Origin: Planctomycetota bacterium
GTDB taxonomy: Bacteria; Planctomycetota; J058; JAJDCQ01
Assembly: GCA_029260755.1 (NCBI GenBank)
Contig: JAJDCQ010000102.1
Location: forward strand, 1-64,000
DNA length: 64,000 nt
Reading direction: 5' to 3'
Shown: in pieces, positions 1 to 8,233 of the stretch
How the letters are laid out: each line of letters begins with the position of its first letter
Numbering within the stretch: position 1 is the stretch's first letter
Notes under the pieces: model-generated
Database searches by the model: none
Seen by the model: the letters and a program-made list of their open reading frames with translations, nothing else
Told to the model about the DNA's origin: nothing
Translations under genes and position numbers: made by a program

Positions 1-162
1 TCGCCGGCCCTTGGGGCGGTCGCCGCCAAACGGCGCGAGGAGCGTCTCGACCTCGAGCCAGTCGGGCCGGGCCGCGCGCGAGAGATAGTGCCGGTGGCTG
101 CTCCACTCGTAGGCCTTCGCCGTCCGAACGAGCCTCGCCTCGACGGGATTGTTGTGGACATA
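1..162 (-). pseudogene. REP-associated tyrosine transposase (Y1/IS200-like), C-terminal remnant
   Basis: Reading the minus strand leftward from 162 gives 54 codons that run off the left edge. They include YVHNNPVEARLV and, 19 residues on, WSSHRHYL. These match the conserved C-terminal block of REP-associated (RAYT, Y1 family) transposases, usually R-Y-(I/V)-H-x-N-P-V-x-A followed by W-S-S-x-x-x-Y. The HUH motif and catalytic-Tyr part that should lie upstream are missing: beyond about 189 the sequence becomes a non-coding GGGGTCAGG-type end sequence. The copy is therefore 5'-truncated and presumably dead. The same GGGGTCAGG core recurs in the palindrome at 19669-19734. The family call rests on motif recognition only. 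Confidence 0.68.
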
Positions 163-194
163 GCACCGCGAGGAGCAAGCAGCAACCATAGGCC

Positions 195-224
195 TGACCC
201 CTGCTGATGTGACCCCTACTGATG
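195..224. repeat. Two tandem copies of a 15-nt transposon-end-like repeat
   Basis: TGACCCCTGCTGATG at 195-209 is followed directly by TGACCCCTACTGATG at 210-224, differing at one base. The TGACCCCT core is the reverse complement of the AGGGGTCA core at the left arm of the palindrome at 19669, so both belong to the same repeat family. They sit just behind the transposase remnant. Confidence 0.6.
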
Positions 225-226
225 CT

Positions 227-334
227 CGCGGATGCGCCCCGGACCTCCTGGACCGCGTCCTCTCCCTCCTCGCGGAGCAGCGATCCGACGAGGCGCTGGC
301 CGCCGAGCTCGACGAGCTCCTGCCGCCGTCTTGA
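227..334 (+). pseudogene. Possible 3' end of a broken gene
   Basis: From 227 an open frame on the plus strand runs to TGA at 332-334. It ends in an amphipathic, coding-like peptide containing LLDRVLSLLAEQ and ELDELLPPS. Third positions are nearly all G or C, as in the real genes here. There is no start of its own: upstream is repeat and transposase sequence. It could be the tail of a gene cut by the mobile element, converging on the ATPase-kinase gene that ends at 378. The fragment is short, so chance coding is possible and no product can be named. Confidence 0.28.
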
Positions 335-377
335 TCGCGGAGCCGGTCCCGGCTCTCTTCGCGCCGGAGCAGCTCGT

Positions 378-2624
378 TCAGTCGTCCCGATCCCCGTCGT
401 CGTCGCTCTCGTCTCGGGTCGACCCAGGCCACTGCGGCGGCGACTCCTTCGCGAACTGCTCGAGGTCTCGGGCGAGGGTCGCGGCGCGGCGGTAGCGGCG
501 GTTCGGCTCCTTCTCGAGGCAGCGCATCACGATCGCGTCGAGGTCGTCGGGGATCCATGGCTCGAGCCGGACGGGCGGGACGGGGTCGTCGCGGCAGATC
601 GCGTTGAGGATCGTCATCGTCGACTCGCCCTCGAACGGCAGTCGGCCGGTCACGGCCCGGTAGAGGATCACGCCGAGCGCCCAGATGTCGGTCGGCGGTC
701 CCTGGAGGTCCTTTCGCGCCTTCACCTGCTCGGGGGCGAGGTAGGCCGGCGTGCCGACGACGACGTCGCTCTTCGTGATGTCGTCGTTGCCGTCGAGGTC
801 GCGGGCGAGGCCGAAGTCACAGAGGTGCACTCCGCCGTCGTCGTCGAGGAGCACGTTCTGCGGCTTCACGTCGCGGTGGAGCGCCCCCTCCTCGTGGGCG
901 TGGTGGAGGGCCCGCGCGATCGCGGCGATCGTCTCGGCGGCTTCTTTCGGCTCGAGCCGCCCCTCGCGCTCGATCAGCTTCTGGAAGCTCTCGCCGGGGA
1001 TGAAGTCCATCACGAGGTAGACGTGGGCGGGCCCACCGTCGCCGGGGTCGTGCTCGCCGACGTCGTGGACGGTCACGATTCCGGGATGTCGGAAACGGGC
1101 GGTCAGGCGCGCCTCGCGGAGGAAGCGCGTCCGGTCCTCGTCCTCCGCCCAGCGCGACTCGAGGATGAGCTTGATCGCGACCGTGCGGCGCAGCCGCGCG
1201 TCGAACCCGCGAAAGACGCGCCCCATCCCGCCCCGCCCGATCTCCTCGAGGAGGATGTAGCGGCCGAGGCAGCGCCCGCCCCGGGCGCAGGCGACGCGGA
1301 TCCTCCGGAGGAGCCCGTCGTCGGCCTCGATGTGGGCGAGGAGATCGGGGTCGCGTCGCACCTCGCCCTTGAGGCACGCGATCCCGAGTCGTTCGACGGC
1401 GCGGTCGAGCATCCGCGTGCGCGTGTCGTCCGTCTCGGGCGGCAGCGAGACGGTGCTCGCGTCGGGGACGTGGCTCGGCCCGGGCGGGACGCGTCGAGTC
1501 GAGCCCGAGTCGTCCTCGTCGGCGCCGGCGACGTTCGCCCCGTGCCAGCGGGCGAAGAGATCGCCCGCGGCCGACACCGACGCTCCGTCGGCGGCGAGCC
1601 GGGCGATCCCGGTCGTCGCGAGGAGCTCGGCGGCGCGGCCCCACCGGACCGGATCGGAGAGCTCGGCGGGCCCTCCTCGCCCCACCGGGCCACGGCGCCG
1701 CTGCGCCTCGTCGTAGAGGGCCCGGGCCGCGTCGTCGAGGCGCTCCCACCATCGGGCGAGCTGGCGGTGCTGCTCTTCGCCCGCCTGCTGGAGCGCCGTC
1801 GCCAGGATGTTCCCCAGCGAGTCGGGCGCCTCGCCGTCGCCTCCCTGCGTCGCCGCCCGATAGCCCTCGACGACGTGGTGCATCACGAGCTGGATGAGGA
1901 AGGGATGCCCGCCCGTCTCCTCGTGGAGCCGCTCGCGGAACGCGCCGTCGAGCTCCAGCCCCGAGGGCTCCCGCGCGAGCGCCGTCGTCGCTTCGGCGTC
2001 GAAGAGGCGCAGCCCGCGCCATGTCAGCACGTTCACGAGCGGGCTGCCCGCGTCGTGGTGGAGCGCGTCGAGGGCGGTGTGCCCCGAGAAGACGGCCGAG
2101 AGGTAAGGCGAGAGGGTCGGCTCGTTGTGGAGGAACGAGCGCCAGTTGGACAGGAACGCGCCGCCCCACTCCGCGTCGACGACCGGCTTGATCTCGTCGA
2201 AGAGGACGATCACCTGCGGGCGGAACTCGCTCGCGCCCGCGATGTGCTCCGCGAGCGCGCGCGCCGCCGGGTGGCGCGGTCCGCGCGGGCCGAGGTCGGC
2301 CCGCTCCGGCAGGGCCGCCGCGACGGACTCGATCAGCGCGTCGAAGACGCCGTCGGCGTCGCGGAGCGCCGGCAGCGAGTGGACGTCGAGGTAGACCGGG
2401 ATCACCGCGAGCCCGGCCTCGCGGGCGCGGGCGTCCTCCGCGAGGAGGTCGGCCTCGATCCGCCGCAGGAGCGTCGTCTTCCCCATTCGACGGCCGCCGG
2501 CGAGGCCGTAGCTGCGCCCCTCGGTGAGGCCCGCGACCAGCTCGTCGGCGAGGGCGCGCCGCCCGTGGAAGAGCTCGGGATCGACGACGTCCCAGCGGTA
2601 GGGGTTGCGTCGCCGCCGGCTCAT
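378..2624 (-). CDS. AAA/STAND-type ATPase fused to Ser/Thr protein kinase
   Basis: 748 residues. The N-terminal half is a P-loop ATPase: Walker A GGRRMGKTT at 43-51 and Walker B VIVLFDE with D143-E144, followed by a helical region containing TGGHPFLIQL, as in STAND/archaeal-type ATPases. The C-terminal half (about 453-735) is a complete Hanks-type kinase: glycine loop GRGGMGRV, Lys485, HRD at 583-585, DFG at 603-605 and an APE-like segment near 630. No membrane segment is seen, so it is probably cytoplasmic. Most bacterial Hanks kinases carry the kinase at the N-terminus; here it follows the ATPase. The start ATG overlaps the stop of the upstream ATPase gene (ATGA), so the two are co-transcribed and probably work together in sensing or signalling. 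The trigger and substrates are unknown. Confidence 0.85.
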   Translation of the reverse strand: MSRRRRNPYRWDVVDPELFHGRRALADELVAGLTEGRSYGLAGGRRMGKTTLLRRIEADLLAEDARAREAGLAVIPVYLDVHSLPALRDADGVFDALIESVAAALPERADLGPRGPRHPAARALAEHIAGASEFRPQVIVLFDEIKPVVDAEWGGAFLSNWRSFLHNEPTLSPYLSAVFSGHTALDALHHDAGSPLVNVLTWRGLRLFDAEATTALAREPSGLELDGAFRERLHEETGGHPFLIQLVMHHVVEGYRAATQGGDGEAPDSLGNILATALQQAGEEQHRQLARWWERLDDAARALYDEAQRRRGPVGRGGPAELSDPVRWGRAAELLATTGIARLAADGASVSAAGDLFARWHGANVAGADEDDSGSTRRVPPGPSHVPDASTVSLPPETDDTRTRMLDRAVERLGIACLKGEVRRDPDLLAHIEADDGLLRRIRVACARGGRCLGRYILLEEIGRGGMGRVFRGFDARLRRTVAIKLILESRWAEDEDRTRFLREARLTARFRHPGIVTVHDVGEHDPGDGGPAHVYLVMDFIPGESFQKLIEREGRLEPKEAAETIAAIARALHHAHEEGALHRDVKPQNVLLDDDGGVHLCDFGLARDLDGNDDITKSDVVVGTPAYLAPEQVKARKDLQGPPTDIWALGVILYRAVTGRLPFEGESTMTILNAICRDDPVPPVRLEPWIPDDLDAIVMRCLEKEPNRRYRRAATLARDLEQFAKESPPQWPGSTRDESDDDGDRDD

Positions 2625-4987
2625 GACGAGCGCTTCCTCCCCTTCACCCGATCGAGCCAGCGACGGAGGAGCCCGAACCGCAGCCGATAGCGGTCGTCGT
2701 CGGTCAGCTCGACGAGCTGATAGCCCTTGAGGTGCTTCAGGGCCGAGTCGGCCGGCCGGTCGATCAGGCCGGAGATCTCGTGCGCGCAGGCGACGCCCTC
2801 GTGGATGAACTCGAGGATGTCGTACTCGAGCGGGAACTGGCGCTTCAGCCGGTCGAGGATCTCGTCGAAGACGACCGACTGATCGGAGACGAAGCCGGCG
2901 AGCGACTCCTCGACCATCGCCGCCTCGACCCGCTTCGGGTGCTCGTCACGCGCGATCACCCAGCTGCACAGTCGCCGGGTGAGGAACGGATGGCCGGCGG
3001 TCTCGCGGTAGATCACCTCGAGCGCGTCCGGATCGAACCGGATCCCCATGCGCTGCGACAGGCTGACGATCATGTCGTCGCACTCCGCCTGCCGCAGCGG
3101 CGGCACGTAGAGCTCCCGGTACTGCTGGAAGACCGGGTTGTCGCGCTCGCCGATCCGCGGGAGCTCGGCCACGAGTGGGTTCGCTCCGGCGACGACCGTC
3201 AGGACGCGCCCCTCGGTCTCCTGGGCGACGCCGCGCGCCCACGCGAACAGGTCGGCGCCGCCCGGCACCCAGCCCTCGCCGATCGGGAGGAGATACTCGA
3301 CCTCGTCGATCGCGAGGATGATGCGGCCGCCCGGCACGCCGGGCCGCGACTTCGCCGCGTCGTCGAAGGCGTCGAGGACGCGGAGGATGTCGCCGTGGAA
3401 GCGGCCGGCGTTCCGCTCGACCTGGTGGACCGAGTTGAAGCGAGCGGCCCGGCCGAGCTCGAGCTTGACCTTGCCCGCCAGATCAGGATCGCGCTCCTCG
3501 AGGTCGTGGCCGAGCGCTCGACCGAGCCACCACCAGACGTACGGCATCTCGCGGACCGAGAGCCCCTGCATGTCGGCGTAGACGATCAGATCGTCGGGGT
3601 GGACCCGCCGGAGCTGCCGGAGGAACGAGGTCTTCCCCATCTTGCGGAGGCCGAAGATGCCGACGTGGTGCTTCTCGCGGACGAGCTGGGCGAAGCGGCG
3701 GAACTCGTGCTCGCGGCCGAAGAAGCCGTCGCCGCTGACCGGCACCTCGACGGCGAAGACGTCCCGCCGGCCGACCCACTCGCGGAGGAGCGCCGTGATC
3801 CGGGCGGCCGGCCCCTCGGGCGTCGCCGCGTCGCCAGCGTCCCCGTTCGGGGATGCGTCGCTCCCCGCGCCGGCGTCCTCGGCCTGCTTGAGGTCCGCCG
3901 CGTCGATCGGGACCAGCACCTCGGCCTGGTCCGCGAGCGATCGCCAGTAGGCGCTCCGGAGTCGCTCGACGTTCGGGTGAATGATGAAGCCATAGGCGGC
4001 CGTCGATGCGGACGCCGGTCGCCACGCGGCGAGCTCGCGCCGCCAGCTCTCGACCTGGGGCCACGTCGGCATCTTCTGAAACAGCCGGACGCGGACGGGG
4101 CCGTCGAGGCCGGGGAAGCCGCGGAGTCCCCGTCCGATCGAGTCGTTCGCCTCGATCTGGAGGCACGCGCCGGCCTTCTCGGTCCGCGCCGGCTCGATGT
4201 CGAAGCCGGCCTCCCGGAACCAGCGGGCCGCATCGCGGAGCAGCGGCATGGAGACGATCTTGTCCAGGAAGCGCAGCCGCCAGTCGTTCGCGCGCGGGAT
4301 CTCGCGGTCGCGGGCGGTCCTCAGGATGCGCGTCGCGCGGCGCACCAGGCGGAGCGCGTCCGCCCGGTCGGGCTCGTCGAGGTAGGCCCGGCGCGCGAGC
4401 GACCCGACCTGCCAGACGAGGGAGGCGTCGGGCCTCGGGTCGTCCGCCTCCGCGAGTCGAAGCGCGATCAGGAGCGCCTCGCGGGCGTGGCCTCCCTCGC
4501 CGAGCGCCTTCACGATCGCGAGCTCGGTCCGGCGGGCGCCCCGGAAGCGCTCGTCGGCCTCGATGAGAATCCGCACCGCCTCCTCGGGCGCCTCGCGCGC
4601 CTCCTCGACGCTCGCGAGAGCGAGCGAGGCGGCCGCCGGCGCGGCGCCGGTCGCGATCGCCTCGCGGAGGCGCGCGCGCCCGGCGGCGCTCGTCCGGTCC
4701 TCCCGGATCGTCTCGAGCGCCTCGGCGTAGAGCGCCTCGGCCTGCTCTCCGAGGCGCTGGCGCTCCGGCTCCGGACGCTCGCCGTGGATCCGCTCGGCTC
4801 TGGGCAGACCGCCGCGGTCGGCCGGCTTCACGCTCAGGATTCCGACGCGGTCGCCCGGCACGGGGAGCTGGGCGCCTCGGTGAACGAGGGTCTCCCCGCG
4901 GGCGGTCTCCAGCAGGCTCGCCCCGTCGGAGCGACGCACCACGACCGCGGGCTCGGACGCCTCGGGCTCGGTATCGCGCTCCACCAT
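2621..4987 (-). CDS. STAND/AAA-type ATPase with N-terminal helical repeat region
   Basis: 788 residues from ATG at 4987. Residues about 80-260 are Ala/Leu/Glu-rich helices resembling TPR-like repeats. Residues about 270-365 form an uncharacterised domain. Residues 423-788 are a P-loop ATPase with FFGREHEF, Walker A GLRKMGKTS at 446-454 and Walker B IILAIDE (D561, E562), plus the downstream TAGHPFLTRRL element also present in the next gene's ATPase. A winged-helix-like tail ends in arginine-rich sequence. It precedes the ATPase-kinase gene with a 4-base overlap, so the two P-loop proteins probably form one module. A -10-like GCTAAGGT lies only 7 bases upstream of the ATG, so the message may be nearly leaderless. 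The frame stays open far upstream, but that part is a shadow of the divergent kinase. Confidence 0.8.
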   Translation of the reverse strand: MVERDTEPEASEPAVVVRRSDGASLLETARGETLVHRGAQLPVPGDRVGILSVKPADRGGLPRAERIHGERPEPERQRLGEQAEALYAEALETIREDRTSAAGRARLREAIATGAAPAAASLALASVEEAREAPEEAVRILIEADERFRGARRTELAIVKALGEGGHAREALLIALRLAEADDPRPDASLVWQVGSLARRAYLDEPDRADALRLVRRATRILRTARDREIPRANDWRLRFLDKIVSMPLLRDAARWFREAGFDIEPARTEKAGACLQIEANDSIGRGLRGFPGLDGPVRVRLFQKMPTWPQVESWRRELAAWRPASASTAAYGFIIHPNVERLRSAYWRSLADQAEVLVPIDAADLKQAEDAGAGSDASPNGDAGDAATPEGPAARITALLREWVGRRDVFAVEVPVSGDGFFGREHEFRRFAQLVREKHHVGIFGLRKMGKTSFLRQLRRVHPDDLIVYADMQGLSVREMPYVWWWLGRALGHDLEERDPDLAGKVKLELGRAARFNSVHQVERNAGRFHGDILRVLDAFDDAAKSRPGVPGGRIILAIDEVEYLLPIGEGWVPGGADLFAWARGVAQETEGRVLTVVAGANPLVAELPRIGERDNPVFQQYRELYVPPLRQAECDDMIVSLSQRMGIRFDPDALEVIYRETAGHPFLTRRLCSWVIARDEHPKRVEAAMVEESLAGFVSDQSVVFDEILDRLKRQFPLEYDILEFIHEGVACAHEISGLIDRPADSALKHLKGYQLVELTDDDRYRLRFGLLRRWLDRVKGRKRSS

Positions 4988-4994
4988 GAAAGCG

Positions 4995-5002
4995 ACCTTA
5001 GC
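4995..5002 (-). promoter_or_regulatory. -10-like element for the ATPase operon
   Basis: On the minus strand the sequence reads GCTAAGGT and ends 7 bases before the ATG at 4987. It matches the GCTANNNT form found ahead of several other genes here. No convincing -35 box was found 17-19 bases upstream. Confidence 0.28.
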
Positions 5003-5039
5003 AGCGGCCCGGCGGCGGGGGTAGCCGCGCCGAGCAACG

Positions 5040-5070
5040 TTGGCGCAGGGATGCCCCGAGGCGCTACCCT
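5040..5070 (+). promoter_or_regulatory. Candidate promoter of the kinase-propeller gene
   Basis: TTGGCG at 5040-5045, 19 bases, then TACCCT at 5065-5070 preceded by GC. Transcription would start near 5077. That excludes the in-frame ATG at 5051 and favours the TTG at 5093, which follows a GAGAGGGA Shine-Dalgarno sequence. Confidence 0.35.
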
Positions 5071-5092
5071 CACCGTGGGGACGAGAGGGATC

Positions 5093-8000
5093 TTGGCGGA
5101 CATTGATGATCTGAGAAGTGCCGTCCTCGGCGCGCCCGATCCGTTCATCGGCACGGTCGTGGGCGCCTGGCGGGTCGAGCGCGAGCTCGGCCGGGGGGGG
5201 ATCGGCAAGGTCTACCTCGCGCGGCATCAGAGCACCGGCGGGCTCGGCGCGCTCAAGGTTCTCCATGCCGCGGGCAGCCTCGGGTCGTCCGGCCGTGAGC
5301 GCTTCGAGCGCGGGTGCCGGGTCGGCGCCGGGATCTCCCACCCGAACCTGGTGCGCGTCCTCGACGGCGGCGTCCACGCCGAGCAGCCGTGGGTCGTGAT
5401 GAGCTTCGTCGACGGGGCGTCGCTCGCGGCCGTGCTGCGCGGTCGCGGCGGACGGCTTCCGCCCGACGAGGCGCGGTCGATCACCCGGACGCTCGCCGGC
5501 GCGCTCGCGCACCTCCACCAGGCCGGCATCGTCCACCGCGACGTCAAGCCGAGCAACGTCCTGGTCGGAACCGACGGCGCGATCGCTCTGACCGACCTGG
5601 ACCTGCTCCGCCCGGTCGACCAGGCCGAGAGCCTCACCCGGACGGGGACGACGGTCGGGACCGTCGCCTACATGGCGCCCGAGTGCCTGAGCGGGCAGGC
5701 CGTCGCCGCGTGCAACGACGTCTACGCCCTCGGCGCGCTCTGGTTCGAGCTGCTCACCGGCGAGCCGCCGTTCGGCAACGGGCCGACGGTCGTCCTCGCG
5801 GCGAAGATCATCCAGGGCGTCGCCGGTTCGGTCGCCGGCGTCCGGGCCGACGTCCCGCCGATCGACGCCTCGCTGATCGATCGGATGCTCCAGCGCGATC
5901 CCGCGCATCGTCCCGCGTCGATGGCGGCGGTGATCGCGGCGATCGATGCGCCGGCGTCCGAGCCGCCCGCGGCCCCCGTCGCCGCCGCGGCGCCGATCTC
6001 CGAGCCGCCCGCGCCCGCGTCGCCGGCCGCCGCGGCGAAGGGGCCCCGCCCGCGGCGCTCGAGCGGACGGCTCCCGCGCGCCGGCCGGGCCAGCAGCAGC
6101 GGATCGCTCCGCCGCGCGAACCGGCGGACGCAGCCGGAGATCGTTCCCCGTCGCGCGAACGAGGCGCTGATCATCGGCGTCCTCGTCGGGCTCGCGGTCG
6201 TCGTCGGCCTCGGCGGCCTGATCGCGCTCCGGTCGGGGGCGTCCGACCCGGTCGCGCCCGGACGGGGCGAGGTCGCCCGGACCGAGCCGGCGCCGGAAGC
6301 GGGAAGGCAGGAGGGAAGAAACGACGGGGCGACCCCGGATGCCGTCGAGCCCGAGCCCTCGACCGAGCCGGAGCCCGGTGGCGCCGTGGCCGCGCCGACG
6401 GGCGGCGCGGAGGCGCCCCCCACGCCCGCTCCCGACGCGACCGATCCAGCGTCGGCGCGGCCCGTCGAGGCGACGCCCGAGGAGCGCGCGCGCGACGCGT
6501 TCGCGACGTGGCGCGAGGCGCTGGCCGAGTCGCCCGACGCGGCCGCGATCGCGACGGCCGCCGCGGCGCTCGAGGCCGACGTGGCCGTCCACGGCGTCGC
6601 GTCGGTGACCGCCGAGGCGCGGCGCCTCCTCGAGACGCGCATGGTCCCGCTCCGGGCGGCCGAGCGCCAGGCGGCCGATCGGCTCGCCGGGCTCGTCCGG
6701 ACGGCGCTCGCCGCCCGCGACCTCGACGCGGCGCGCGCGTCCATCGCCGGGCGCGGCCCCGCGCTACCCGGCGGACCGCTCCTCGTCGAGAGCGATCGCC
6801 TCGGCGGTCTCGTCGACGACGTGGCGCGCGTCCTCGCGCGCGTCCGCGACAACCTCGAGCGAGCCGCGGAGCCCGGCGACCTCGTCGTCCCGTACCGGAA
6901 TCGCGACTGGACGCTCGTCCACGTCGACGCCGAGCGCTGCAGCCTCCGAAAGGGCGGCAGCCGCCGGACGCTCGAGCGCTCCGTCGTCGTCGCCGCTCTC
7001 CCACCGGCCGCCCTGCGCCGCGTCTTCGGCCTCGCCCCGGGCGCCGTCGACGCGGTCGAGCGGGCGCGCCTCGAGGCGGCGCTCCTCGCCGCCGTCGGCG
7101 AGGATCCGGCGGCGATCGCCCGCGCGTTCGCCGACGCGAAGGCGCGCGGCGCCGACGTGGCGCCGCTCGAGCCGGAGCTCGTCGCCCGCGGCATCGACCC
7201 GGCCGCGGCGCCGCCGCCGGCGGCCCTCGCCCCGCCGGGCGCCGCGTCTCCGACGCCGCCCGGCGCGAGTCCGCCAGCGCCTCCGGTCGCCTCGGGCGCC
7301 GTGCCGGCCTCGAAGACGCCCGCGCTGCCCACGCCGAAGAGGCCGGCCGGCCCGGTCGATGTCGCGGTCGAGCGGGTGCTCGCGAACGGCAAGTACGGCG
7401 TCGACGTCGGCCCGAAGGGGCGGGTCGTCGCGACCGGCGCCCTCGACGGCGTCCCGCGTCTCTGGAGGCTCGCCGACGGCAAGGTGATCGAGTCGTTCCG
7501 GGGCCACCACAAGACCGTGGTCGCCGTCGCGCTCGACCCGAGGCTGCGCTTCCTCGCGTCGGCCGATCAGGAAGGAAACGTCTTCGTCTACGACGTGCGA
7601 GACGGCAGCGCGCCGGCCGTGCGGCTGCCGGTGATGGCGGGGCTCACGGCGCTCGACTTCGCGCCGAGCGGCGAGGCCGTCGCGGTGGCGCTCAAGGCGG
7701 GACTCCACCTCTTCTCGCTCCGGAGCGGCAAGGGCGTCGACGTGAAGGTCGGGAGCGGCGGCTCCGCGGCGGCCGATGTCGCCTACCGCCCCGACGGCGA
7801 GGTCATCGCGACGGTCGGCGGCGGCGGGACGTTCATCCTCGACGCCGACGGCCGGGAGCTCGTCCGGCTCGACCCCGCCGGGACCGCCGACGCGGTCGCG
7901 TGGAGCCCCGACGGGCGCCTCCTCGCCGTCGCCGGCGATGGTGTCCGCGTCTTCGATCCGGTCGCCGGCGTCGAGGTCGTCCGCTTCCCGACCGTCTCGA

Positions 8001-8227
8001 AGGTGGTCGGGATCGCCTGGAGCCCGGACGGTCGGATGCTCGCGACCGCGCACGGAAACGCGGGAGAGCCGCTCTTCATCCACTCCGTCGCCGACGGAGC
8101 GCAGCTCGGCTACGCGGCGGCGTCGGCCGAGGCGATCCGCGTCGCCTGGAGCAAGGACGGCGCGATCGTGACGACCCACCACGACGTGAAGGCGCGGGTC
8201 TTCCGCCTCACCTCGCGCGGTCGGTAG
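5093..8227 (+). CDS. Membrane Ser/Thr kinase with C-terminal WD40-like propeller
   Basis: About 1044 residues from TTG at 5093; ATG 5051 would add 14 residues but precedes the predicted transcription start. Kinase domain about 26-285: glycine loop GRGGIGKV, Lys55 in ALKVL, HRD at 148-150 and the activation segment TVAYMAPE. The DFG position reads DLD (168-170), keeping the metal-binding Asp but losing Phe and Gly. A Pro/Ala/Arg-rich linker leads to one membrane helix (about 358-380, IIGVLVGLAVVVGLGGLIAL). An outer helical region and a WD40-like propeller (about 760-1042, with repeated AWSPDGR-type units) follow. The topology is kinase in the cytoplasm and sensor outside. It is divergent from the ATPase operon, and its stop is 6 bases from the convergent RND gene. 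Confidence 0.82.
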   Translation: MADIDDLRSAVLGAPDPFIGTVVGAWRVERELGRGGIGKVYLARHQSTGGLGALKVLHAAGSLGSSGRERFERGCRVGAGISHPNLVRVLDGGVHAEQPWVVMSFVDGASLAAVLRGRGGRLPPDEARSITRTLAGALAHLHQAGIVHRDVKPSNVLVGTDGAIALTDLDLLRPVDQAESLTRTGTTVGTVAYMAPECLSGQAVAACNDVYALGALWFELLTGEPPFGNGPTVVLAAKIIQGVAGSVAGVRADVPPIDASLIDRMLQRDPAHRPASMAAVIAAIDAPASEPPAAPVAAAAPISEPPAPASPAAAAKGPRPRRSSGRLPRAGRASSSGSLRRANRRTQPEIVPRRANEALIIGVLVGLAVVVGLGGLIALRSGASDPVAPGRGEVARTEPAPEAGRQEGRNDGATPDAVEPEPSTEPEPGGAVAAPTGGAEAPPTPAPDATDPASARPVEATPEERARDAFATWREALAESPDAAAIATAAAALEADVAVHGVASVTAEARRLLETRMVPLRAAERQAADRLAGLVRTALAARDLDAARASIAGRGPALPGGPLLVESDRLGGLVDDVARVLARVRDNLERAAEPGDLVVPYRNRDWTLVHVDAERCSLRKGGSRRTLERSVVVAALPPAALRRVFGLAPGAVDAVERARLEAALLAAVGEDPAAIARAFADAKARGADVAPLEPELVARGIDPAAAPPPAALAPPGAASPTPPGASPPAPPVASGAVPASKTPALPTPKRPAGPVDVAVERVLANGKYGVDVGPKGRVVATGALDGVPRLWRLADGKVIESFRGHHKTVVAVALDPRLRFLASADQEGNVFVYDVRDGSAPAVRLPVMAGLTALDFAPSGEAVAVALKAGLHLFSLRSGKGVDVKVGSGGSAAADVAYRPDGEVIATVGGGGTFILDADGRELVRLDPAGTADAVAWSPDGRLLAVAGDGVRVFDPVAGVEVVRFPTVSKVVGIAWSPDGRMLATAHGNAGEPLFIHSVADGAQLGYAAASAEAIRVAWSKDGAIVTTHHDVKARVFRLTSRGR

Positions 8228-8233
8228 GCCGCC

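Noticed and set aside
2732..5040. Long open frame on the plus strand ahead of the first kinase-propeller gene
   Set aside because: It is antisense to the ATPase gene, which has clear Walker motifs. The long frame is a by-product of the high GC content.
5051..5053. ATG as start of the first kinase-propeller protein
   Set aside because: It lies ahead of the predicted -10 box and lacks a ribosome site; TTG 5093 has GAGAGGGA upstream.
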